A stretch of DNA of 32,829 nucleotides from Rivihabitans pingtungensis (GTDB taxonomy: Bacteria; Pseudomonadota; Gammaproteobacteria; Burkholderiales; Aquaspirillaceae), in NCBI RefSeq assembly GCF_003201855.1, contig NZ_QJKI01000034.1, forward strand, positions 1-32,829, given 5' to 3'. Of this stretch, positions 15,932 to 23,084 are shown one piece after another (the first letter of the stretch is position 1; the number at the start of each line of letters is the position of its first letter). The position numbers were made by a program, and so were the translations under genes. The notes under the pieces were generated by a model. The model was not told where the DNA came from. It was given only the letters and a program-made list of their open reading frames with translations, and searched no databases.

Positions 15932-15972
15932 AAAAAAAGAGGGAAAGCGCCCCGGATTAGCGACTTTCCCTC
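15932..15972 (-). terminator. Rho-independent terminator
   Basis: On the minus strand the stem GAGGGAAAG (revcomp of 15964-15972) / CTTTCCCTC (revcomp of 15939-15947) is followed by TTTTTTT (revcomp of 15932-15938). It lies about 260 nt downstream of the ntrX stop and 67 nt upstream of moeB, so it could end the ntrYX transcript or a separate small RNA. Confidence 0.75.
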
Positions 15973-16233
15973 GTGACTGAACGCCAGGCCCACGGAGCAA
16001 TTGCGGACACATGACGGTAAAACCGGACAAACCCGGGGCACGGCTGCAGCCAAGCCGAAGCATCGGACATGCCATTGGCCGATGGATTTGTCATGAGCTA
16101 GTGTAGAGAGAGCAGACCAGAAAAACCAGCGTAGAAATACGACGTTAGCCGGCTTTTGGCCAATTTTTTTTGCAGATGGGCAAATTTGCCACAGTGATGT
16201 GCCCGGCGCGCAGAACGCACGCCGGGTAGGGAA
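15973..16233 (-). ncRNA. Candidate structured small RNA or long 3' UTR between ntrX and moeB
   Basis: No gene lies in these 261 bp, but they are rich in nested hairpins: CATGAC (16010-16015) with GTCATG (16090-16095); alternatively GACAAA (16026-16031) with TTTGTC (16087-16092); and inside them CATCGG (16061-16066) / CCGATG (16079-16084) and CGGCT (16041-16045) / AGCCG (16053-16057). The stretch ends at a proper intrinsic terminator on the minus strand. No clear promoter was found, and it does not match 6S, RNase P or tmRNA as I know them. Confidence 0.3.
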
Positions 16234-17502
16234 TCAGTCTTCGGCGCCACGCCGGCTGAATTTGACGCCCAATTGCTTGAGCTTGCGATACAAATGGGTG
16301 CGCTCCAGGCCGACTTTTTGCGCCACCCGGCTCATATTGCCGTTTTCCAGGCCAATGTGATACTCAAAGTAGCGCCGCTCCAGTTGCTCGCGCAGCTCGC
16401 GCAGCGGCAGATTAAAGTCAAAGCCGGATTCTTCTGGTGGTTTTTCCTGACGGAACTGCGCCAGCACTTTGTTGACTTCGGGCGCGTCGATGTCGTCGCT
16501 GTCGGCGGTGAGCGCCAGGCTTTTGATGATGCTGCGCAGTTGCTCCAGATTGCCCGGCCAGTCGTACTGGCGCAGGGCATTCAGCGCGGCAGTGGTCAGC
16601 CGGTGCGCCGGCACCTGTTTATTGTCGATCAGCTCGGCCAAAAGCTGCTGGGCCAGCTCGACGATGTCGTCGGCGTGCTCGCGCAGGCTGGGGATGGGCA
16701 CAATCACGCTGGATAGCGCGGTCAGCAGGCGGTTGTCACAGGCGGGATCGACCAGCAGCTCTTGCAGCGGCCGGCTGCACGAACACACCAGGCGCACGTT
16801 GTAGCGCTCCAGCTTGGACAGCAGGAACAACAAGCCCTGTTGGGCGCGGCGCGGCTGGCTGCCGATGTCGGGCAGATACAGCACGCCGTTATTGGCCTTT
16901 TGCAGCAGTTCCAGCGGCGCGTCGGCCAGTTGCTCAGGCTTGTTCGGCGTCACCCATGGGGTGTTGGCCTGATGAAAAAAGCGGGCAACCAGCTCAAACC
17001 CTACGCCTGGTTCGCCAGTGAGCAAAATCGGCGACTTGACCGGCACCACGCGCTCCAGCGCGCGCTTGAGCTCGTGCACCACCGGGCTTTTGCCCAGACG
17101 ATCCAGATTCAGCGCCTGATTGCCCTGCATATCGGCGTATTTCATCGCCCGCTGCACCGTGGTGAGCAGTTTTTGCAGGGCGATGGGTTTTTCCAGAAAA
17201 TCAAACGCGCCGATGCGGGTGGCTTCGACGGCGGTGTCGATGCTGGCGTGGCCGGACATCATCACCACCGGCATGTTCAGCTGCCCGGCCTTGGCCCATT
17301 CCTTGAGCAAGGTCACCCCATCGCAATCGGGCATCCAGATGTCCAGCAATACCAGCGCTGGGCGGGTTTGGTTGCGCAGCTGGCGCGCCACTTCGGCGTT
17401 TTCCGCCAGCGCCACGGTGTAGCCTTCGTCCTGAAGGATTTCCGACAGCAGCTCGCGAATGCCGACTTCATCATCGACGATCAGAATATCGCTACTTCGC
17501 AT
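16234..17502 (-). CDS. ntrX: NtrX-type response regulator with degenerate sigma-54 ATPase domain
   Basis: A 422-aa protein. The receiver domain (1-120) has acidic DDE at 10-12, phospho-acceptor Asp54 (LVLLDIWMPD) and Lys105 (DFLEKPIAL). The central domain (~135-340) is AAA-like but broken: the Walker A position reads GEPGVGFE (163-170), with Phe replacing the catalytic Lys; the Walker B position reads GVLYLPDIG; and no GAFTGA sigma-54 loop is seen. The C-terminal Fis-type helix-turn-helix is intact (NMSRVAQKVGLERTHLYRKL, then KQLG). It therefore should bind DNA and be phosphorylated by NtrY but not remodel sigma-54 polymerase. The start at 17502 is preferred over the adjacent ATG at 17505 because of GGAGG spacing; it overlaps the ntrY stop (TGATG). 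Confidence 0.88.
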   Translation of the reverse strand: MRSSDILIVDDEVGIRELLSEILQDEGYTVALAENAEVARQLRNQTRPALVLLDIWMPDCDGVTLLKEWAKAGQLNMPVVMMSGHASIDTAVEATRIGAFDFLEKPIALQKLLTTVQRAMKYADMQGNQALNLDRLGKSPVVHELKRALERVVPVKSPILLTGEPGVGFELVARFFHQANTPWVTPNKPEQLADAPLELLQKANNGVLYLPDIGSQPRRAQQGLLFLLSKLERYNVRLVCSCSRPLQELLVDPACDNRLLTALSSVIVPIPSLREHADDIVELAQQLLAELIDNKQVPAHRLTTAALNALRQYDWPGNLEQLRSIIKSLALTADSDDIDAPEVNKVLAQFRQEKPPEESGFDFNLPLRELREQLERRYFEYHIGLENGNMSRVAQKVGLERTHLYRKLKQLGVKFSRRGAED

Positions 17503-19622
17503 CATGCCTCCGGGCAAGGCAGCGTAACGCAAATGCGGGCGCCGTGCGGGGTGACGTTGCCAACGGTAATGCTGCCATGGTGTTCCTCAATGATCTTCTT
17601 TACAACCGCCAGGCCTAGGCCGGTGCCCTTGGCCTTGCTGGTGACGTAGGGCTCGAAGGCACGCGGCAGGATCTCTGCAGCAAACCCTGGGCCATTGTCC
17701 TCCAGAGAGATGACGACCGCATCATTTTCTTGCTGGGCGCTAATGTGAATCATCGGCTGTTCAGCGTCAAGCACCGCGTCCTGGGCATTGACCAGCAGAT
17801 TGTGCAACACCTGCCGCAATAACGTGGCGTCGCCGGCAATCCACAAGGGCTGCGCCGGCAGGCTGGCGCGCACCGCCGGGTTGGACTCGTACAGCGCCAG
17901 CACCTCGCGCATCAGGTGCGCCAGGTCCAGTCGCGCCAGTTGGGTTTTGGGCGCGCGGGCATAATCGCGGAACGCCTCGACCATGCCCTTGAGCGCGTTC
18001 ACCTGCTCGACAATGGTGCGGGTGGCGCGCGCCAGCATATCAGCATCGTTGGGCGCCAGCTTGTCGGCCAGCTTCATTTGCAGCCGCTCGGCCGACAGCT
18101 GAATCGGCGTCAGCGGGTTGCGGATTTCATGCGCCAGCCGCTTGGCCACCTCGCCCCAGGCGGCGTCGCGCTGGGCGCGCGACAGGTCGGTGATGTCGTC
18201 AAACACCATCACAAAGCCATGGCCGGTTTTTTCTGGCAGGCGCACGCCGCGCGCCAGCAGGGTTTGCCCCAGCCGCTCGCCTTCCATGGCGACTTCGGCC
18301 TGCCAGTCGTCGCCCGGCGCATCGTCCGCGTGCGCCAGCGTGGCGTCCACCAGCGGGCTCAGCCGTGGCGCCAGCCGTGGCCAGTCGGGCAGCGGGTGTT
18401 CGGCCAGTTCGTCGATGCCCACGCCCAGAATGCGCTCGGCCGAGACATTGGCCGCAGTCAGCCGCCAGTGGCCGTCAAACGCCACCACGCCGGCGCTGAG
18501 GTTGACCAGGATGCTCTCCAGGTAGGCGTTGTTGGCTTCCAGCTCGGCGCGGCTGGCGTCGGTTTGCGCGCGCGCCTCGGCCAGTTGCTTGGTCATGCGG
18601 TTGAACATGGCGGTGAGCACACCCAGCTCGTCGCGGCTGTAAATCGGATGCTGACGCGAATAATCGCCCTGGGTCACCGCGCGCGTGCCGTCGGCCAGCG
18701 CGCCCAGTGGGGCAGACAGGCGGTCAGACAGATAAAACCCTAAACTCACCGCCCCCAGCAGGGTCACTACCAGGGTCAGGGCCAGGGTCAGCCGGTAAAA
18801 GCGCTTGAGCCCCTCGCGCGACAAGGCCAACTGGCGGTATTCGCTGCGGGTGGCGTCCACCAGCTCGGCGTCTTCGGCAATCTGCCGGGGCGCGGGCTGG
18901 CTCAGTTGTACGGTCAACCGCTCATTGTTAAAGCCCAGCGGGTAGGCCGGCAAGGCCACGCGCAGCACCATGCCGCGTCCGGCCAGGGTTTCGGTGGTGC
19001 GAAACGGCTGGCCATTGGCAATGCGCTCCAGCACTTCACGCGAGGGCGCTTGCGGCGGTTCGGCGCCCGCGCCTGGCTCGCCCGCAGCGGCGATCAGCTG
19101 GCCGTGACGGTCGAACACGGCGATTTCATGCACGCCCAGCTGATTGCGCAAGGCCGGCAGCTTGAGCGTGGCGCTCAGCGCCGGCGCCCCGTTCAGCTCG
19201 CGCGCCACTTGCTGGGCTTTGTAATCCAGATCGGTCAGCAGATAATCCAGCGCATTGCGCCCCAAGCTCAGGCCGCGATCCAGCCCGGCCTCCACGCGCA
19301 CATCAAACCAGCTCTCGATGCTCTTGGTGAGAAACTGCACCGACACGGTGAACATCAAAATACCGGGCAAAATGGCCACCAGGGCAAACATCGCCACCAT
19401 ACGCAGGGTGAGCTTGGCGCCAAACACCTTGGCCTGGATTTTCTGGCGGATTTGCCACAGCTGACGGCCGATAAAGCCAATCAGGCCCACGGTCAGCAAG
19501 CTGGTCAGCGAAAAGATTTCCCAGTAATACTCGGCCAGGCGCGAGGTGTTGCCGGTGGATATCGCCAGCAGATACAGCAGAATCAGCCCCAACAGGGCGG
19601 TAGAAGCCAGCCAGACGCGCAT
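17502..19622 (-). CDS. ntrY: NtrY-type membrane sensor histidine kinase
   Basis: A 706-aa kinase. N-terminal transmembrane helices (TALLGLILLYLLAISTG; LTSLLTVGLIGFIG; MVAMFALVAILPGILMF) precede an extracytoplasmic region. A further helix (LTLALTLVVTLLGAVSLGF), a HAMP domain (SDRLSAPLGALADGTRAVTQ), a PAS domain (NAYLESILVNLSAGVVAFDG), HisKA with phospho-acceptor His498 (RLAHEIRNPLTPIQLSAERL) and an HATPase_c domain (DNGPGF, GTGLGLAVVKKI) follow. It phosphorylates NtrX. The stop overlaps ntrX by one base, and the start overlaps the stop of the DUF4390 gene (TGATG), so the set is co-translated. In Neisseria the NtrYX pair has been linked to respiration/redox control; the signal here is unknown. 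Confidence 0.92.
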   Translation of the reverse strand: MRVWLASTALLGLILLYLLAISTGNTSRLAEYYWEIFSLTSLLTVGLIGFIGRQLWQIRQKIQAKVFGAKLTLRMVAMFALVAILPGILMFTVSVQFLTKSIESWFDVRVEAGLDRGLSLGRNALDYLLTDLDYKAQQVARELNGAPALSATLKLPALRNQLGVHEIAVFDRHGQLIAAAGEPGAGAEPPQAPSREVLERIANGQPFRTTETLAGRGMVLRVALPAYPLGFNNERLTVQLSQPAPRQIAEDAELVDATRSEYRQLALSREGLKRFYRLTLALTLVVTLLGAVSLGFYLSDRLSAPLGALADGTRAVTQGDYSRQHPIYSRDELGVLTAMFNRMTKQLAEARAQTDASRAELEANNAYLESILVNLSAGVVAFDGHWRLTAANVSAERILGVGIDELAEHPLPDWPRLAPRLSPLVDATLAHADDAPGDDWQAEVAMEGERLGQTLLARGVRLPEKTGHGFVMVFDDITDLSRAQRDAAWGEVAKRLAHEIRNPLTPIQLSAERLQMKLADKLAPNDADMLARATRTIVEQVNALKGMVEAFRDYARAPKTQLARLDLAHLMREVLALYESNPAVRASLPAQPLWIAGDATLLRQVLHNLLVNAQDAVLDAEQPMIHISAQQENDAVVISLEDNGPGFAAEILPRAFEPYVTSKAKGTGLGLAVVKKIIEEHHGSITVGNVTPHGARICVTLPCPEA

Positions 19623-20242
19623 CAGTGCTCTCCTTCCAGCGCCATCGGCGTCCAGTCGGATTCCAGTTTCCAGTCGGTGGCGCCCAGCGCCGACAGCTGA
19701 AACGGACGTGGCAACTGGCTGATGTCCAGACTCAGCCGCACTTCGCCAGCAAACTCGCTCAGCCGGCTTTTGCCCACCGCGGCCTTGCCCAGCACCCGCC
19801 AGCCGCGGATGGCGCCAATGGCAGCCAGGGCATCGTTCAAAGTGGGATAACTTTTGTACAGCGCGCCGCCCACCGACACCCGCCAGGTTTGCGTCAAGCT
19901 GTGAAACGACAATTTGTATTGCTGCTCGGCGGTGGGCTCAAAACCGCCGCTCAACTGCTGCCACCAGGCATACAGGCGGGGGCGGTTCAGGCGAAACTGC
20001 AAGCGAAACGCCAGCGGCACGCCTTCGTCCAGCGCGTCGCTGAGGGTGGGGTTGAGCTGGATGGCAAAGCGGGTATTGGCCACCAGATAGCCATCCTGCA
20101 AGGCCAGGCTGGCCAGCCGGGGATTAATGCCCTCGGCGCGACTGGGCAGCGCCACCAGCCACAGGCTGATGGCCAGCGCCAACCAAACCAGCCAGCGGGC
20201 GGGCTCAGGTTTTGCGGATGAGCGCGTAATAAAAGCCATCAT
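19622..20242 (-). CDS. DUF4390-family exported protein
   Basis: A ~206-aa protein with an N-terminal signal or anchor (ARWLVWLALAISLWLVALPSRA), then a beta-rich domain: LQDGYLVANTRFAIQLNPTL, EGVPLAFRLQFRLNRPRLYAWW, YKLSFHSLTQTWRVSVG and LRLSLDISQLPRPFQ-like strands. This is the DUF4390 pattern, found upstream of ntrY in many betaproteobacteria; its function is unknown, probably periplasmic and linked to NtrY signalling. The start at 20242 (or 20239) is chosen to begin just before the signal; it overlaps the 3' end of rsmB by 38 nt in another frame. The conserved order rsmB-DUF4390-ntrYX supports the call. Confidence 0.8.
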   Translation of the reverse strand: MMAFITRSSAKPEPARWLVWLALAISLWLVALPSRAEGINPRLASLALQDGYLVANTRFAIQLNPTLSDALDEGVPLAFRLQFRLNRPRLYAWWQQLSGGFEPTAEQQYKLSFHSLTQTWRVSVGGALYKSYPTLNDALAAIGAIRGWRVLGKAAVGKSRLSEFAGEVRLSLDISQLPRPFQLSALGATDWKLESDWTPMALEGEH

Positions 20243-21455
20243 GGTTTTCGTCGGGCAACAGCTGAATGTCGCGTTCCAGCTCGGCATTGACGTGCCGAGT
20301 CAGAAAGGCGTCGATCTGACGGCGGTTTTCAGTCGGAAAGATCGAGCAGGTGGCGTACAGCATCTTGCCGCCCGGCGCCACCAGCGCCCACAGCGCATCG
20401 GCCAGCGCGCCCTGCTGGCGGCCCAGCGAGGGAATGTCAGTCGGCCGGCGCGTCCATTTGATGTCCGGGTGGCGGCGCGCCACGCCCGAGGCCGAGCACG
20501 GCACATCGGCCAGCACGCGGTCGAACATCTGGCCATCCCACCAGGCCTTGGGCCGGCTGGCGTCGCCGGTCAGACAGCGCGCGCTCAGGCCCAGACGGGT
20601 GAGGTTGCTTTGCACCCGTTGCAGGCGGTGGGCGTCGTTATCCACCGCGGTCAGATCCAGTTGGGCGCGCTCCAGCAGATGGCAGGTTTTGCCCCCCGGT
20701 GCGGCGCAGGCGTCCAGCACGCGCATGCCGTCGGCCACTTCCAGCCAGTCGGCGGCCAGTTGTGCGCCGGCATCCTGCACCGACACATCGCCCTCGGCAA
20801 AACCGGGCAATTTATCCACCGGCACCGGCTTGACCAGACGCACGGCATCGCCCTCCAGCACCACACCTTCCAGGCCGGCCTCTTGCAGGCGAGTCAGCCA
20901 GTCGGCCACGCTGAGGCGGCGGCGATTGACGCGCACGGTCATCGGCGGGTGCTGATTGCTGGCGGTGAGAATGGCTTTCCAGTCTTTTGGATAAGCCTGC
21001 TGCACTGCGCCCACCCACCAATCCGGGTGATTCCAGAAGGCCGTCGGCTCGCGGCGCAGCGCGGCGGCCAGTTCGTCGTGACGGCGCTGGAAGTTGCGCA
21101 GCACGGCATTGGTCAGCCCCTTGAGCCGACCACCTTCGTGGGCGGTGGCCACGCGCACGGCGTGGTCGACAATGGCGTAGGGCGCGGCCTGGGTGTGCTC
21201 CAGCTGATACAGGGCAACAATCAGCAGACGGTCGATGTGGCTGTCGGTCAGCGGTCGGCTCAGCAGCTTGTCCAGCGCGCCGCGCAGCCAGCCGTAGTGA
21301 CGCAGCGCGCCATGGGTGATGTCCATCACCGCCGCCCGCTCGGCCGGGGCCAGCGCAGGATGCTGACGCCAGGCAGTGGCCAGCGTGTCGGTCAGGTTCT
21401 TGCCCGACAGCACGGTGTCGAGAATATGGGCGGCGAGGGTCTGGATGGTTTGCAT
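20205..21455 (-). CDS. rsmB: 16S rRNA (cytosine-967-C5)-methyltransferase
   Basis: A 416-aa protein. An N-terminal NusB-like helical domain (~1-135; TLAAHILDTVLSGKNLTDTL, ALRHYGWLRGALDKLLSRPL) is followed by an SAM-dependent methyltransferase domain: DACAAPGGKTCHLLE (SAM loop), LTAVDNDAHRLQRVQ, DVPCSASGVARRHPDIKW (motif IV Cys) and LYATCSIFPTEN (motif VI catalytic Cys). RsmB methylates C967 of 16S rRNA. The ATG at 21455 begins the family N terminus. It is the first gene of the minus-strand group with DUF4390, ntrY and ntrX; fmt/def, often upstream elsewhere, are absent here. Confidence 0.93.
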   Translation of the reverse strand: MQTIQTLAAHILDTVLSGKNLTDTLATAWRQHPALAPAERAAVMDITHGALRHYGWLRGALDKLLSRPLTDSHIDRLLIVALYQLEHTQAAPYAIVDHAVRVATAHEGGRLKGLTNAVLRNFQRRHDELAAALRREPTAFWNHPDWWVGAVQQAYPKDWKAILTASNQHPPMTVRVNRRRLSVADWLTRLQEAGLEGVVLEGDAVRLVKPVPVDKLPGFAEGDVSVQDAGAQLAADWLEVADGMRVLDACAAPGGKTCHLLERAQLDLTAVDNDAHRLQRVQSNLTRLGLSARCLTGDASRPKAWWDGQMFDRVLADVPCSASGVARRHPDIKWTRRPTDIPSLGRQQGALADALWALVAPGGKMLYATCSIFPTENRRQIDAFLTRHVNAELERDIQLLPDENHDGFYYALIRKT

Positions 21456-21639
21456 GATGTGAAAACCGCCACGGCAACGCGTGGCGGCGGGGATGTTGAA
21501 TCAGCCGGATTGTAGCCGAAACCGGGCCAGGGCGCGCGGTTTCGCCGCCAAACCCGCACAACAAACCCGGATATCTCCTGACGCTGAACAAAGCAGGCGT
21601 GTGCACTGCATCAGGCGGGTTTGGTCAGTGACGCAAGAA
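21456..21639. other. Intergenic region upstream of rsmB
   Basis: No gene is supported. With the adjacent repeat copy it makes a ~290-bp gap between rsmB and the Slam-like gene. GGGTTTG/CAAACCC-like fragments (21550-21615) are scattered through it, and the rsmB promoter should lie here on the minus strand, but no clear -35/-10 pair was found. Confidence 0.4.
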
Positions 21640-21743
21640 GCGCGCACAAAATGCAGCGCAGCGTTCCTGGCTAGGCATGCGAGCGCAGACAGTGCACGTC
21701 GCACGGCAAGCTCGCATAACAACGCCAGGAGGGTTTTGTGAGC
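21640..21743 (-). repeat. 104-bp intergenic repeat, copy 4 (complete, minus orientation)
   Basis: Read on the minus strand it begins GCTCACAAAACCCTCCTGGC, then GTTGTT, continues GCTTGCCGTGCG and CTGTCTGCGCTCGCATGCCT, then AGCCAGGAACGCTGCG, and ends ATTTTGTGCGCGC. It aligns end to end with copy 1 (13340-13442). The terminal inverted repeat is imperfect. It sits 5 bp after the stop of the Slam-like gene, the same distance at which copy 1 follows the EmrB-like gene. Confidence 0.75.
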
Positions 21744-21748
21744 CGCGT

Positions 21749-22990
21749 TTAGCGGCCAAACTGCCATTGCCAGCCCAACTGCCAGGCGCGGCTTTGATAT
21801 TCAAACAGCGAGATATTCTCGCGGTTGCGCACGCCCCGGTATTCCAGATACAGCGCCTGCTGTTTGGTCAGCTCATACCACAGGGTGGCGCGGGTGAGTT
21901 GGGTGTACTGGCGGCGCGCCACGTCGATCAGGCCGGGTGAATAGGCTTGTGCACCGGCCCAGTTTTGATACTGCCAGCTCAACTCGCCCAGCCAGCCCCC
22001 TCCCAGCAGGGCGCGGGCGTTCAGGCTGGCAAACACCCCATGACGGTCACCGCCAGCGCGTTCGTGGCTGCCCACGTCCAGGCCGTAGCCAGCGCTGCCT
22101 TGCACCCACAATGGCCCATGCTGGAGGGAGAGCACGGCGCGGCTTTCCCACAGGCTGGCATCAAAATGCGAGCGCGACGGATAAACCACATGGCTGAAGC
22201 TGTTCAGCCAGCCCAGCTGCCAACCGGTTGGCAGCGCCAGCGGCGGGGCCAGCCAGCCGCTGATGGTGGCGTAACGTTGATAGCTTTCGCCGCCCAGGCG
22301 GGTGAGGCCAACGCTGGCGCCCAGCCGTGCGTCCCAACGGCCCAGCCGCCAGGGGCGCTCGGCGCCCAGCAGGGCGGATTCGCTGTCGTAACGGCGCTGG
22401 GTGTCGTAGCGGCGGCTTTGCAGTTGGGCATAGCCTTGCCAGCCATTGCTCAGGCCGCTGACCGCGCCGTCCAGGGTGATCTGGTTAAAGCGGTCGCGGT
22501 GCGGGGTGAACTCAGGCGACAGCACCAGATTCAACACACTGCTGCCCTGGCCGATAGAGAAATTGGGGTTGCTGGCGCCCTGGTTGGCGTTGCTGTCGCT
22601 GCCACGCCCCAGCTTGAGCCGGCCTTCCCAGCGCGCCGATGGCCCATGGCAGCCCTTGGCGCGTTGCAGGGCGATGATTTCGCGGATGCCGGGCGGCGGA
22701 TCAAAACGCGCCTCAATGGCATCAAACAGCAATTCGGCCTCGCTGGCATTGCCCAGGCCACATTGCAGAATGGCCAGATCCAGCCAGGCGCCGGCATGTT
22801 CGGGTTCGCGCGCCACCAGGCGGCGCAAGGCCTCGCCGGCCTCTTCGTAGCGACCGTCGATCAGCGGCTGCATGGCGTCGAGATAGGGATTGTCGCTGCC
22901 AGCCCCGTCATCGGCGCGCACCATGCCAGCGGCCAGCGCCAATAGCGCTAAGCCCATGATGCGGCAGGCAAGTTTTCCGTGTCGGGTCAC
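21749..22990 (-). CDS. Slam-like (DUF560) outer-membrane protein: TPR domain plus beta-barrel, candidate type XI translocator
   Basis: A ~413-aa protein. A signal peptide (ACRIMGLALLALAAGMVRA) precedes a TPR-like helical domain (~30-120: MQPLIDGRYEEAGEALRRLV, WLDLAILQCGLGNASEAELL). An ARFDPPPGIREII linker, GRGSDSNANQGASNPNFSIG (typical of surface-lipoprotein-assembly modulators) and a C-terminal barrel of alternating strands follow, ending NISLFEYQSRAWQLGWQWQF. Slam proteins move cargo bearing a TbpB-type barrel across the outer membrane. The start is uncertain: GTG at 22990 gives a basic signal-peptide n-region; ATG at 22957 would be shorter and TTG at 22996 longer. The divergent FecR-domain gene 95 bp away is a plausible cargo. 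Confidence 0.7.
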   Translation of the reverse strand: MTRHGKLACRIMGLALLALAAGMVRADDGAGSDNPYLDAMQPLIDGRYEEAGEALRRLVAREPEHAGAWLDLAILQCGLGNASEAELLFDAIEARFDPPPGIREIIALQRAKGCHGPSARWEGRLKLGRGSDSNANQGASNPNFSIGQGSSVLNLVLSPEFTPHRDRFNQITLDGAVSGLSNGWQGYAQLQSRRYDTQRRYDSESALLGAERPWRLGRWDARLGASVGLTRLGGESYQRYATISGWLAPPLALPTGWQLGWLNSFSHVVYPSRSHFDASLWESRAVLSLQHGPLWVQGSAGYGLDVGSHERAGGDRHGVFASLNARALLGGGWLGELSWQYQNWAGAQAYSPGLIDVARRQYTQLTRATLWYELTKQQALYLEYRGVRNRENISLFEYQSRAWQLGWQWQFGR

Positions 22991-23071
22991 ACCCAAAATG
23001 CTATCCTGTCAAATGTATATGTATTGCGCGTTGCCGGTTCTGGGCCCGGCCACACCGACAGCGTGATGTCC

Positions 23072-23078
23072 AGGGAGA
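23072..23078 (+). promoter_or_regulatory. Ribosome-binding site of the FecR-domain gene
   Basis: AGGGAGA lies 6 nt before the ATG at 23085 and supports this start. The divergent 94-bp gap upstream holds an AT-rich stretch (23012-23026) that may carry the promoters for both genes. Confidence 0.5.
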
Positions 23079-23084
23079 TTCAGC

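Noticed and set aside
15973..16233. 6S RNA, RNase P RNA or tmRNA in the ntrX-moeB gap
   Set aside because: The GAGGGAAAGTC stretch is only loosely like the RNase P conserved core, and the remaining conserved blocks of all three RNAs are missing.
20127..21515. A 462-codon plus-strand open frame opposite rsmB
   Set aside because: rsmB on the minus strand has full methyltransferase motifs; the opposite frame has none.
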